Assembly: GCA_900550695.1 (NCBI GenBank)
Contig: URTF01000001.1
Span: forward strand, 1-64,000
Direction of reading: 5' to 3'
DNA from: an uncultured Ruminococcus sp.
GTDB taxonomy: Bacteria; Bacillota; Clostridia; Oscillospirales; Ruminococcaceae
Length of the DNA: 64,000 bases
Within the stretch, counting starts at the first letter, position 1; the number at the start of each line of letters is the position of its first letter. Made by a program: the position numbers and the translations under genes. The notes beneath the pieces are model-generated. The model did no database searches. It saw nothing but the letters and a program-made list of their open reading frames with translations, and was not told where the DNA came from. Shown in pieces: positions 42,544-51,407 of the stretch.

Positions 42544-44421
42544 TTATGAATCCGAGCCGAAGATGGAAGACTGGCTCTGCATATTGCTCATATAAGTTTC
42601 AAGAGTTGTGAACTGCTTCCAGTAACGCTCCATTTCGTTCTCATATCTTGTCTGGAGGTTATTGATAAGGGTCTGCATATTGTTGATCTGCGAATAGAGA
42701 GCGTTGTCTTTTTCGGTCGTTGTGTTCTCGATGCCTGCAATGCCCGAAAGATAGCCGACCTTTTTATCTCTTGTGGAGATAGCTCTGTCGATCTCATTGT
42801 TGAGCGTTGCCGCAAGTCCCTTGTCGGAATCAACAAAGAAGCTTGTTACCTTGTCGCCATAGGTGTTGATAGCGTTTTCAAGCTTATCCTCGTCAACAAC
42901 GAGCTTGCCGTTGCTCTTCCAGTCGGTAGCAAGGCTTATGCCGAGGTCATAAAGCGTGAATCCGTCCACCTTTGCGGAGGACATTGCTCCTCTGATGCTC
43001 GAAACGAAAGTGGTAAGATAGTTATCCTGATAGAGGAGTCCCTTTTTAGCCTCGTTGTTCCACTTTTCGATCTCGTCCGACTTCATTTCTTCTTCCTGCT
43101 CATCGGTAAGAGGATCGTAGTAAGAGCCGTTCTTCTTCGGACGTGAGGTCTGGATCTCGCCGTAAACATCATCGAGGAGCTGATTGTAAGCGTCGATGAA
43201 CTTTATAACGGTATCTTTTATAGAAGAAGTGTCTTTTTCTGTAGTTACGGTTATCTCGTCAACGCCATCAACGGAGGAATCGAAGTTGCCGAGCTTGGCA
43301 ATGTTGAAGGTCGTGCCGTCAAAGCTGTACTCGTTGCTTGCACTTGTGTAGGTGGTATAGTTTTCACCGTCTGTGCTGATAGTAATAGTACCGTTCTTGC
43401 CGTAAGCGTCCTTTTTGGTGAAATCATCACTGCTGTTGAACAGTGAGTTGAGAAGATTTCCGTTTGTCTGTTCAATGTTCAGCTTTCCTGCAGTACCCGT
43501 TTCGGTCGATTCGAGCTTAAAGCTCTGCGTCATTGTGCTGAACGAAGCTTTTACACCGATATCAGCCTTGTTTATGGCATTTATGACATCACCGATAGTA
43601 TTGCTCTTTTCAAAGGTGAATTTTTCGCCGTTTATGGAGAACTCAAACTTATCACCGTTGAGTGCGGTATTGAAAGCCGCATCACTGAGCTTTGTCGTTG
43701 TACCCATCGTGCTGCCGACAGTGTTTGAAAGACCTACAGCTTCGCTGTTGTACTTGATGCTGAATGTATGTCTTATGCCATCATTTGCATTGTTGAAAAC
43801 GAGGGTCGACGTTCCGTCCTTGAATTCAAAGCCCTGAGCGTCAGTCTTGATATCCTTGAAGGTATTGTTTGCGGCTTCAAGGAAGTTTGCCTTTGCTGTG
43901 TCTGCATCGGTGCTTCCCTTAAATGTCACATCTCTCGTTGTGCCGTTGTAGGTCATCTGTACGGTGTATTCCTTGCCGTCAACGTTCTTGCTGAAATCAA
44001 GATTGATACGGTCGGTCGATATCGAACCTGCAGACTTTACCTGAGCAGCCGAAGCCGCTGTTGATGCGCTGATGTAATAAGTAGCAGGCGTAGCCGATGA
44101 GTTTGCGGAAACTGCAAGCTTGTCATTCGTGGATTCAGCCTTGTACTTGTTCATAACGGAGTTTGCCTTTATCGAGGTATCGCTGCCCCAGTCAAGGAAC
44201 TTCTTCTGAAAATCGGAAATTTTGGAAATGCTTGAACGATAAGCCTCCTGCTTCCACTGTAAGGTCTGAAGCTTCTGCTTTTTCGTGTTAAGTCTGTTCT
44301 TTGTGTTTGCAGCCATTGATTTAACAAGGCTTTCGGTGTCAAGTCCCGACATAAGACCCGACATTCTGTTATTGCTCCATAAGCTGGAGGTCGATGATGT
44401 TGAAGATGTGCTGCTTGCCAT
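42544..44421 (-). CDS. fliD: flagellar cap protein FliD
   Basis: 625 residues, longer than the Bacillus protein (about 500). The N-terminal coil (SGLDTESLVKSMAANTKNRLNTKKQKLQTLQWKQEAYRS) is the FliD_N signature; the middle is a variable outside domain; the C-terminal coil (LYSQINNMQTLINNLQTRYENEMERYWKQFTTLETYMSNMQSQSS) is FliD_C. It caps the filament and helps flagellin to fold in. ATG 44421 is chosen: AAAGGA lies eight bases before it. Upstream neighbour is csrA; in Bacillus the flagellin gene hag stands between them, but not here. Confidence 0.95.
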   Translation of the reverse strand: MASSTSSTSSTSSLWSNNRMSGLMSGLDTESLVKSMAANTKNRLNTKKQKLQTLQWKQEAYRSSISKISDFQKKFLDWGSDTSIKANSVMNKYKAESTNDKLAVSANSSATPATYYISASTAASAAQVKSAGSISTDRINLDFSKNVDGKEYTVQMTYNGTTRDVTFKGSTDADTAKANFLEAANNTFKDIKTDAQGFEFKDGTSTLVFNNANDGIRHTFSIKYNSEAVGLSNTVGSTMGTTTKLSDAAFNTALNGDKFEFSINGEKFTFEKSNTIGDVINAINKADIGVKASFSTMTQSFKLESTETGTAGKLNIEQTNGNLLNSLFNSSDDFTKKDAYGKNGTITISTDGENYTTYTSASNEYSFDGTTFNIAKLGNFDSSVDGVDEITVTTEKDTSSIKDTVIKFIDAYNQLLDDVYGEIQTSRPKKNGSYYDPLTDEQEEEMKSDEIEKWNNEAKKGLLYQDNYLTTFVSSIRGAMSSAKVDGFTLYDLGISLATDWKSNGKLVVDEDKLENAINTYGDKVTSFFVDSDKGLAATLNNEIDRAISTRDKKVGYLSGIAGIENTTTEKDNALYSQINNMQTLINNLQTRYENEMERYWKQFTTLETYMSNMQSQSSIFGSDS

Positions 44422-44435
44422 ATCCATTCGTCCTT

Positions 44436-44666
44436 TCACTTAGTGTTTTTGTCAAGCAAAGCTGCGAGAATGTCGATGGAAGGCTTATTTATCGCAGCCT
44501 GCATATTGAATTTTTCCGTATCGTAAAGCTCGCTTCGCGCGATCTTGACATTTTCGGGAGCGTCAACGCCTATCCTTATGCGGTCTTTCGATATTTCAAC
44601 GACCGTGACCTTGATATTGTCGCCGATGATGATGCTCTCGTCTTTTTTTCTCGAAACGACCAGCAT
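44436..44666 (-). CDS. csrA: carbon storage regulator CsrA
   Basis: 76 residues. MLVVSRKKDESIIIGDNIKVTVVEISKDRIRIGVDAPENVKIAR is the RNA-binding core. In motile Firmicutes it represses flagellin translation until bound by FliW. The start abuts the stop of fliW. Confidence 0.97.
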   Translation of the reverse strand: MLVVSRKKDESIIIGDNIKVTVVEISKDRIRIGVDAPENVKIARSELYDTEKFNMQAAINKPSIDILAALLDKNTK

Positions 44667-45098
44667 TTAAGCGCCCTCCTTTTTAAAAGCAGGGAACTTC
44701 AGCGGATAATTCTCCGCTGCGATGACCTGAACGCCCTTTTTTTCAGCGGAATTTATCACGATCGGGCTTTTGAGATTGAGCGTTGTGTTGATATATTCAT
44801 TCGGAACGACCGCCATGCAGAGAAAATCAAGCTCTGTGCTGTTTCCGCCGAGGAGCTTTTTTGTTTCTGCGTCAAGCTCGACCGAATAATCGGGAACGAA
44901 CTCTCTCGGGTCGAAAACGATGAAGCAAAGGTTCGGATTATCAACGCTTTGCAGCCACATCGGATATTTATCCTCTCCGCATGGCGAAAGCAGCACGAAC
45001 CGCTTGTTTTCTTCAAATGCGTAAACTCCGTTCGGGAAATCTATGATAACTTCCTCGGAAATTTCCTCTTCGCCGAAATCTCTTGTTTTAATAATCAT
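44667..45098 (-). CDS. fliW: flagellar assembly factor FliW
   Basis: 143 residues. GVYAFEENKRFVLLSPCGEDKYPMWLQSVDNPNLCFIVFDP and FLCMAVVPNE...TTLNLKSPIVINSAEKKGVQVI are the family core. FliW binds CsrA and also flagellin, so it senses free flagellin and frees its translation. It is directly joined to csrA. Confidence 0.96.
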   Translation of the reverse strand: MIIKTRDFGEEEISEEVIIDFPNGVYAFEENKRFVLLSPCGEDKYPMWLQSVDNPNLCFIVFDPREFVPDYSVELDAETKKLLGGNSTELDFLCMAVVPNEYINTTLNLKSPIVINSAEKKGVQVIAAENYPLKFPAFKKEGA

Positions 45099-45113
45099 AT
45101 AAAGATCCTCATT

Positions 45114-45710
45114 TTAGGCTATAACGTCAACTTCACCCTTATAATTCGGGTCTGCGCTTCTCGGGAAATAGAGCGGATCGCCGAGATATTCTATTTCAAG
45201 GTCAGGCATCTGGCTGACTATGAACTCGATATCGCCCGGAATAAACTCAAAGCCGTTTTTAAGATCGGATATCGAGCCGATATCGGAGCTGCTGTCGCTG
45301 CCGATCATACTGTAATTGATGCTGAGTGTTCCGTCATTGTAGCTGATGCTGCTCTCCTTTGATTTCGGGAGCTTGCTGAGAATGGCTTCGATGCTCTGCG
45401 AAGAACTGCGTGAAACGGCTGTTGTGTTCGCAGCCGAAGCTGCTGTGCCGTCCGTGCCGCTCATTTTCGCAACCGCATCATAAGTGAGCGTAAGCTTGCT
45501 CGGCTGAACGTTCGTCGGAACATAGCTGTCGAGCCTCGGAGACGAGATATCGACCTTGTAAGGCTGCGCCGCAACCTTTACTCCGTCCGAACCCCTTGAG
45601 ATCTTTACAGACGGCTCGAGCGGATCTGCCTCTCTCGGCTTGAGCTGTGCATTGGTCACATTGACTTCAATTTTAATAGGAATATGCTTGATACTTAGAA
45701 GCTGATCCAT
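45114..45710 (-). CDS. DUF6470 (YviE-like) protein
   Basis: 198 residues, beginning LLSIKHIPIKIEVNVTNAQLKPREADP, the conserved start of the DUF6470/YviE group. A Ser/Thr/Ala-rich middle and an acidic C-terminal part ending DPNYKGEVDVIA follow. Role unknown. It lies between flgL and fliW exactly where yviE lies in Bacillus. Confidence 0.82.
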   Translation of the reverse strand: MDQLLSIKHIPIKIEVNVTNAQLKPREADPLEPSVKISRGSDGVKVAAQPYKVDISSPRLDSYVPTNVQPSKLTLTYDAVAKMSGTDGTAASAANTTAVSRSSSQSIEAILSKLPKSKESSISYNDGTLSINYSMIGSDSSSDIGSISDLKNGFEFIPGDIEFIVSQMPDLEIEYLGDPLYFPRSADPNYKGEVDVIA

Positions 45711-45736
45711 AATTTATCCCCTGCCTTTTGTCTTAA

Positions 45737-47242
45737 TCAACTGATGAAATCAAATATGCTCCTTGGAAGTACATTTGCGCTCAGCTGGAGCATAGCATTG
45801 TATGCAGCCTGCATCGCATTCATGTTGGTTATTTCTTCATTCATATCGCAGCCCTCAACGTCGTTCTGACGCTCGAGGAGGCTTGATTTGTATTCTTCGT
45901 CCTTGTCGAGATAGAATTCTGTGCTCTTATACTTTGAGCCGAGCGTTGTGATCTCGGTAAGAACTCCCGTATTGGCACGGTCGAGAAGATCTATCGTCGC
46001 ATTCGCACGGGAAACATCGCCCGAACGGAGTGCGTCAGCCGCATCATATATAAGCTGAACAAAGTTGTTGCTGAACTGCATATCATAAGTAGCCTTGGAG
46101 AACGGATCATCCTTGTTATAGCTTGAATTTACGGCAGAATCAACGGTCGTTGAGCCCGTGCCTGTGATCTTCGCACCGTTCATGCTCACATCAATGGCTG
46201 TTCCTTCCTGAACCTCGCCCTTGTCATTATACTTAATGCCAAGACCGATATCAACATATATCGGTTTGCAGCCGCCTACCTCGCCCGTGTAGATCTTAAA
46301 GTAGTTATTTCCGTCCTTTATAACAGTTCCGTCGCCCTTGGAAGCGTTGTAGTCGTCCTCGGTAGCGGCTTCCTTTGTATAATAGCGGAAGCCCTTTTCG
46401 TAATATTTTGTGACCGTTTCGGTCTTGTAAAACTTTCCGTCCTTTGTGCTGTAAGCAGGATCGTTGGGGTTGTATTCATCGGCGGAAACTTCCTTTGTGA
46501 TATCGTGTGATTCTTTTCTTACGGCGTCGGGGTCAGCGGCATTTGCACCCTTTCCGTTGACGATATCGTTATACTCCGCTTCGGTGATCTCCTTGTCATA
46601 GCCCTGATCGCAGGCTATTCTCATAACGGTATCATTATCGCCCGCTTTTACGGCAGCGTAATAATCGTCCTTGGAGATACGGTTCATATAATGAGTGCCG
46701 TCTGCGCTGATATCATCAACAGGGATACCGTTGTATGTAACGATCTTGTGTCCCGTTACGGGGTCAAGAACGTCTGTGATGCCGTCAGCTTCCTTCAGAG
46801 TTCCGAATGCAGGTGAGGAGTTGTTCGTACCGCCAAAAAGTCTGCGCTCGGCATAATCGGAGTTGAGAGTTTTTATAGCACTGTCAGCATACTGGTCAAG
46901 CTCATGTGCGATGATGTCAAGCTGTGTCTGATCGTAAGTGCCGTTGCACGCCTGATCGAGCTTTGTGGAAACATCGATATAGACCTTGTTTGCGACTGTG
47001 TAAAGATTCTGCTCGGCAGCCTCGTAAAGACCCTTTGTGAGCTTGAGGTTGGAGTCATACATTGAAAGATCCTGAAGATTCTTGCGGACGGTCATAGCCT
47101 TGCTCGCATTTATCGCATTGTCGGAGGCTCTGAAATAGTCCATCTGCGATTCGATCTTGAGCATACTTTTGGTGTAGCCCGATAAAAGTCTGCTGCTGTT
47201 TTTAAGGTATTTTCTGTCTGCAAAATTCTGCGTTATTCTCAT
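45737..47242 (-). CDS. flgL: flagellar hook-associated protein FlgL (enlarged)
   Basis: 501 residues against about 300 in Bacillus. The N-terminal helix pair (ITQNFADRKYLKNSSRLLSGYTKSMLKIESQMDYFRASDNAINASKAM) and the C-terminal part (MNEEITNMNAMQAAYNAMLQLSANVLPRSIFDFI) are those of flagellin-like hook-filament junction proteins. A middle domain of about 250 residues, rich in Asp, Tyr and Lys, accounts for the extra length and should face outward. It follows flgK by 17 bases. Confidence 0.93.
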   Translation of the reverse strand: MRITQNFADRKYLKNSSRLLSGYTKSMLKIESQMDYFRASDNAINASKAMTVRKNLQDLSMYDSNLKLTKGLYEAAEQNLYTVANKVYIDVSTKLDQACNGTYDQTQLDIIAHELDQYADSAIKTLNSDYAERRLFGGTNNSSPAFGTLKEADGITDVLDPVTGHKIVTYNGIPVDDISADGTHYMNRISKDDYYAAVKAGDNDTVMRIACDQGYDKEITEAEYNDIVNGKGANAADPDAVRKESHDITKEVSADEYNPNDPAYSTKDGKFYKTETVTKYYEKGFRYYTKEAATEDDYNASKGDGTVIKDGNNYFKIYTGEVGGCKPIYVDIGLGIKYNDKGEVQEGTAIDVSMNGAKITGTGSTTVDSAVNSSYNKDDPFSKATYDMQFSNNFVQLIYDAADALRSGDVSRANATIDLLDRANTGVLTEITTLGSKYKSTEFYLDKDEEYKSSLLERQNDVEGCDMNEEITNMNAMQAAYNAMLQLSANVLPRSIFDFIS

Positions 47243-47259
47243 TTTCTATCGTCCTTCCG

Positions 47260-49431
47260 TTACCTGCCGACAACGCCCATGTCGTTGATTATCTTATCAA
47301 GTGCCTCGTCAAGGGTTGTTACCATTCTTGCGATAGCGTTGTACCATTTCTGATAGTTGAGCATATTGATGCCCTCTTCGTTGACGGAAACGCCCATTAT
47401 CTCATCTCTGGCATCCGAAACGGATTCGAGCATGATGTCGGTCGTTTTGAGTATCTTCGCATTGCCCTCGATCTGTGTGCCGAGGTTGTCGGAGATGTGT
47501 GAAACGAACTTTTCAAGCGTCATTTTGAGCGGATCTTTCTTGCCTGTTTCATCGTTGCCATATTCGAGTGAAACATTTTCAAATATTGCAAGACACTTGT
47601 GGATAAAATCGTTGTTGAGTTCATCCATATCGTCTTCCGAGCCATCGTCCTTTGTGAACTGTTCCGGCTGTGCAAGAAGACTCGGGAGCTTTCTCCAGGT
47701 TTCTGTGACCTTTATATCTGCGGCAGCTGTGCGGAAGTTCTTGCTGCCGTTGTCCTTTTCGTATGTGAAAAGTTCAAGCGGATTTCCGTCAGCGTCCTTG
47801 AAATCCTTGTAGATATCGTTGAACGATTTTGTGAGCGTTGCCGTGAACGCATTGAGCATATCACGGTAGTATTCAATGCCCTGAAAATCGTTTGCATATT
47901 CGGATTGGAGTTTCAAACCTACATTTATATGAGTGAGCGCATTGCCAAGCTTGCTGCCGCTCGGATATTCGTGTGAGTCGGTGGGGAGGTCGACACTGTC
48001 GTTCCTTACCGTATTTTCGATAGCTTCCTCATCTCCGACAGCGTCCCAGGCAGCCTCGTTTCTCGTTCCGTCCGAGATCACGAAGGCGAGGTTTGACGGA
48101 TCGTCCGGGTCTTTTATGGCTATCTGTGCATAACCGTTTCCGTCAACGGCTGTCTTTCCGCAGAATTTAACGGTAAAATCATCTTCATTGAATTCAGCGC
48201 TGCCGTAATTTTCAAGCTTTCTCAAAGCTGAATTGAGATCTGCTCTGCTGGCAGCATTTCCGTTTTTGACTTCGTTAACGTATTTGCTGACTTCCTTGAT
48301 GATCTCATTTACTTCACTCGGATAGAACTTGATCTCCGAGTCGAACTTCGTAGTATCGGGGGCATTGAAAACGCCTTCGCCGTTGTATACGTCAAGATAG
48401 CCTCGGAGCGCACCGCCCTTGAGCTTGTCTGTACCGGTTATATTTATGGCGCTTGCGGTCTTATTGGCATATTCTCTGTTGGTCATGCCCTTATCAGCGG
48501 CAAGCTTTTTCCAGAGGTCGGCATTCATAAGTCCGTCATAGCGGTCTTCTTTTTTGATATAAGTGCCTGCGTCCGTGATCTTGAAGCCCATATAAAGCGG
48601 ATCGGGATCTTCAACGATCATTGCCATCTGTGCATATTCATCATTATGTACAGCGACCTGACCTGCAAAGGTAACAGTGAACGAACCGTTGCTCTCTTCA
48701 TTGAATGTAACGTCACCGAACGAAGCAAGCTCATCTATAAGGAGGTTCATCTGGTCTTTGAGTTCAAGAGGGCCATAGTCGTTATCGACCTGATAGCTGT
48801 TTGCGGTCATCTCCATATAGTTCATCTGAACATAGCTGTTTGTGATCTGCTTGTTGAGGTTAGCCATGCTCTCAAAGATCCTGTTCACACGGTCAACGGA
48901 GATATTCGCATCGCTTTTCGTCTGTTCTGATATATCGTCAAGACGGGAATTCATATAGCGGATCTGCTGTGTAACGGATTCAGCCGCACGGAATGTAACG
49001 TTCGCAAGCTCTTTTCTGTTTGCCTCGTCTGTAGCAAAGCTCTGAAGAGCTGACTTGAAGTTAGCAAGGTTAGCGGCGAAACCGTATACTTTGGATTCAA
49101 TGTTGTCGAGAGCGGTCTCGACATCTTTCATAACAACGTCTTTGATATTGTAGTTGTTGTCAAGGGTTGTATAGCTTCTTACCTTTTCATCGATAAGAGC
49201 ATCTCTGTACTGACCTACACCTACATTGTCAACGCCCTGTCCGGCGAGGCTCACGCCCGTATTGTACAGAAGATTGTAGCCCGTGTTAGCTATGGAGCAA
49301 ACGTCAAGTCTCTGACGGGAATAACCTGCCGTTTTAACGTTGCTGATGTTGTTGCCTGTTATATCAAGAGCCTTCTGCGCAGAATTGAGTGCTTCTCTCT
49401 GCACATACAGTCCCATAAAGCTCGAAGCCAT
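47260..49431 (-). CDS. flgK: flagellar hook-associated protein FlgK
   Basis: 723 residues against about 500 in Bacillus. The start (SSFMGLYVQREALNSAQKALDITGNNISNVKTAGYSRQRLDVCSI) and end (SVNEEGINMLNYQKWYNAIARMVTTLDEALDKIINDMGVVGR) are the FlgK conserved ends; the long middle forms the exposed domains. It joins hook to filament. Directly after flgN in the operon. Confidence 0.96.
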   Translation of the reverse strand: MASSFMGLYVQREALNSAQKALDITGNNISNVKTAGYSRQRLDVCSIANTGYNLLYNTGVSLAGQGVDNVGVGQYRDALIDEKVRSYTTLDNNYNIKDVVMKDVETALDNIESKVYGFAANLANFKSALQSFATDEANRKELANVTFRAAESVTQQIRYMNSRLDDISEQTKSDANISVDRVNRIFESMANLNKQITNSYVQMNYMEMTANSYQVDNDYGPLELKDQMNLLIDELASFGDVTFNEESNGSFTVTFAGQVAVHNDEYAQMAMIVEDPDPLYMGFKITDAGTYIKKEDRYDGLMNADLWKKLAADKGMTNREYANKTASAINITGTDKLKGGALRGYLDVYNGEGVFNAPDTTKFDSEIKFYPSEVNEIIKEVSKYVNEVKNGNAASRADLNSALRKLENYGSAEFNEDDFTVKFCGKTAVDGNGYAQIAIKDPDDPSNLAFVISDGTRNEAAWDAVGDEEAIENTVRNDSVDLPTDSHEYPSGSKLGNALTHINVGLKLQSEYANDFQGIEYYRDMLNAFTATLTKSFNDIYKDFKDADGNPLELFTYEKDNGSKNFRTAAADIKVTETWRKLPSLLAQPEQFTKDDGSEDDMDELNNDFIHKCLAIFENVSLEYGNDETGKKDPLKMTLEKFVSHISDNLGTQIEGNAKILKTTDIMLESVSDARDEIMGVSVNEEGINMLNYQKWYNAIARMVTTLDEALDKIINDMGVVGR

Positions 49432-49443
49432 TGTTTTTCCTCC

Positions 49444-49899
49444 TCAGACTTTATTCATTATCGCCGAATGTGTGGCGTGTTCGGTCTTAACTCCGCCCTT
49501 GCCGTCATAGGTGTCCAGCTCGGCGGTCTTTCGTTCAACTCTTTTGAGCCTGCCCGTGATGATGACATTTGCAAGATCGTTGAGTTCCTTTATCTTCATA
49601 ACGCAGGCGGAAAGCTCCTCGTACTGTCCCTCCAGCCTTTTCCTGCAGGAGATCGGAGCTTTTTCGATTATTTCCTTAAAAGTGAGATCCTTATCCTCTC
49701 CGAGGATCTCGATGCGCTTTTTCTCCATTGAATTGGACTTCATTATAAGCGCCTGCTCCTTGGAAAGGCTTCGGCTCAGTTCTTCAATTTTATCATTGTT
49801 GATCATATCGAGCTTGCTGTATTCAAAATCGAGCAGTTCCTTGTAATGAACGATATATTCATTAAAGAACCGAACAAGCTTAAAGTAATCCGCAGCCAA
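49444..49899 (-). CDS. flgN: FlgN-like flagellar chaperone
   Basis: 151 residues, helical, with RFFNEYIVHYKELLDFEYSKLDMINNDKIEELSRSLSKEQALIMKSNSMEKKRIEIL, the FlgN pattern. It chaperones FlgK and FlgL, whose genes follow it. In Bacillus this position is yvyG/flgN. Confidence 0.85.
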   Translation of the reverse strand: MAADYFKLVRFFNEYIVHYKELLDFEYSKLDMINNDKIEELSRSLSKEQALIMKSNSMEKKRIEILGEDKDLTFKEIIEKAPISCRKRLEGQYEELSACVMKIKELNDLANVIITGRLKRVERKTAELDTYDGKGGVKTEHATHSAIMNKV

Positions 49900-49933
49900 A
49901 TCAATTCACCCTTTCCAAAGTATTCGGGAAAAA

Positions 49934-50230
49934 TTATCCCTCAAATATCGATGCCGCAACGCTTTCGGGGGAAACGCTGTAGCTTCCGTCAGCTATCCTG
50001 CTCCTGAGCGAAGCGATCCTGTCTGCCGAAGCCTCGCTGTCGGCGAACTTCTTTGCGGAAGCCTTTGCAGCTCCCACGCCTGCCGCTCTTGCGCCTGCGG
50101 ACATTTCAAACGTATCGACTCTCTTTGCGGAGGAAACGGATACCTTTTTGCCGTCCTTGACACCCGACTTGTAGCTGTTTTCCATCTTTCTGTATATGCC
50201 CATTGCATTACCGAGTTTACCAACTTCCAT
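49934..50230 (-). CDS. flgM: anti-sigma-28 factor FlgM
   Basis: 98 residues. The C-terminal DRIASLRSRIADGSYSVSPESVAASIFEG is the FlgM sigma-28-binding helix pattern; the N-terminal half is basic and disordered. FlgM holds sigma-28 until hook completion. ATG 50230 has GGGAGG seven bases upstream. The consensus sigma-28 promoter at 50302 means sigma-28 makes its own inhibitor. Confidence 0.88.
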   Translation of the reverse strand: MEVGKLGNAMGIYRKMENSYKSGVKDGKKVSVSSAKRVDTFEMSAGARAAGVGAAKASAKKFADSEASADRIASLRSRIADGSYSVSPESVAASIFEG

Positions 50231-50301
50231 AAAACAGCCTCCCATCATAATTTACTCGATCATCTGCACCTTATCAAAGGCGCTTTTTATCTCTATTATT
50301 T

Positions 50302-50328
50302 TTATCGGCAGCAACTTTAAAAACTTTA
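50302..50328 (-). promoter_or_regulatory. sigma-28 (SigD) promoter of the flagellar operon
   Basis: Minus strand TAAA (50325-50328), 15 bases, GCCGATAA (50302-50309): an exact match to the sigma-28 consensus, about 75 bases before flgM. Confidence 0.9.
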
Positions 50329-50466
50329 GCGTCTTTTCTCTCATTTAAAATAAATTTAACATTTTACCGCCTGCAAAAAGCCTATACTGCCCCTTACGGA
50401 GATATTTTGAAGCAAAATTTGTTCAAACAGCACAAAACATCAGCTGTGCAGCTGCGATTTTTTGTA

Positions 50467-51273
50467 TCAAAGCAAACGCATTTCGGGCTTTCTCTTCTTG
50501 TAGACGGCGTAATATTTAAAGCCGCAGCTTTTTAGCAGTTCACCGCAGTGATCGAATCTGTCGCCGAGCGTTTCGGGAGTGTGAGCGTCCGAGCCGAGCG
50601 TTATAAGCTCGCCGCCAAGCTCCTTAAATCGCCTTAAAACGTCCGTGTTCGGGTTAGGCTCGTCCATTCCCCGTGAAAAAGCACCGCTGTTGCATTCAAG
50701 AGCCTTTCCGTCCGACACAAGCACACGGAGTATCTCATCGATATAGTCCGAATATTTGCGGTAAGAGTAGCTAAGGCCGTGCTTCTGACCGTAGCGGACG
50801 ATATAATCGAGGTGTCCGAGGCTGTCATAGCATTTTATCCGTTTTATGCGTTCGAGCGTGACCTTGAAATAGCGTTCGTAGGAATCAGTGCCGTGCTTTT
50901 CAAAAAACTCGGGAAAATAAGGGTCAATGCCGTCGATAACGTGGTGTGAACCGATGATAAAATCGAGCCAATCATATTTTTTCACAAGTTCATCAAGATA
51001 TTCGGCAATGTGAAGCTGCAGACCAAGCTCAACGCCTATCGAAATATCGATAATGCCGCTGTATTTCTCTTTCAATTCGCTCATCTTCGCATAATAAGCG
51101 TCAAAATCAAGGTTGAAATCAACGTCCGAGACCATATCGTAATCGTGGTGGTCGGTAACGCATATCTCCGTCATTCCGAGCGAGAGCGCACGCTTGATTT
51201 GCTCCTCGGGCGGAGTGTCGCTGTCGCCCGAAAAGCTTGTATGAAAATGCTGGTCGGCATAGTATCTATCCAT
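50467..51273 (-). CDS. PHP-family histidinol-phosphatase
   Basis: 268 residues of the PHP fold. YADQHFHTSFSGDSDTPPEEQIKRALSLGMTEICVTDHHDYD carries the H-x-H and D-H-H metal motifs; later IIGSHHVIDG and ALECNSGAFSRG...LITLGSDAHTPETLG hold the remaining metal ligands. This is the HisJ/HisK histidinol-phosphatase type, the second last step of histidine synthesis; other his genes are absent here. GAAAGGGTC precedes the ATG. Own promoter, divergent from degV. Confidence 0.88.
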   Translation of the reverse strand: MDRYYADQHFHTSFSGDSDTPPEEQIKRALSLGMTEICVTDHHDYDMVSDVDFNLDFDAYYAKMSELKEKYSGIIDISIGVELGLQLHIAEYLDELVKKYDWLDFIIGSHHVIDGIDPYFPEFFEKHGTDSYERYFKVTLERIKRIKCYDSLGHLDYIVRYGQKHGLSYSYRKYSDYIDEILRVLVSDGKALECNSGAFSRGMDEPNPNTDVLRRFKELGGELITLGSDAHTPETLGDRFDHCGELLKSCGFKYYAVYKKRKPEMRLL

Positions 51274-51305
51274 TGAAAAGACCCTTTCGCAGTGAAATTT
51301 TCTTT

Positions 51306-51334
51306 ATTATACCATATTTATGTTGGTTTGGCAA
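51306..51334 (-). promoter_or_regulatory. promoter of the histidinol-phosphatase gene
   Basis: Minus strand TTGCCA (51329-51334), 17 bases, TATAAT (51306-51311). Confidence 0.75.
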
Positions 51335-51342
51335 ATAAAAAC

Positions 51343-51371
51343 TTGCATTTGCTCCAAAAATATGATATACT
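51343..51371 (+). promoter_or_regulatory. promoter of degV
   Basis: TTGCAT (51343-51348), 17 bases, TATACT (51366-51371). Confidence 0.7.
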
Positions 51372-51407
51372 TATTAATAAATTCAATCAAAAAGGAGCTG
51401 CTGTATT

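Noticed and set aside
44394..45362. 322-codon plus-strand frame across csrA and fliW
   Set aside because: Spans three real minus-strand genes; shadow only.
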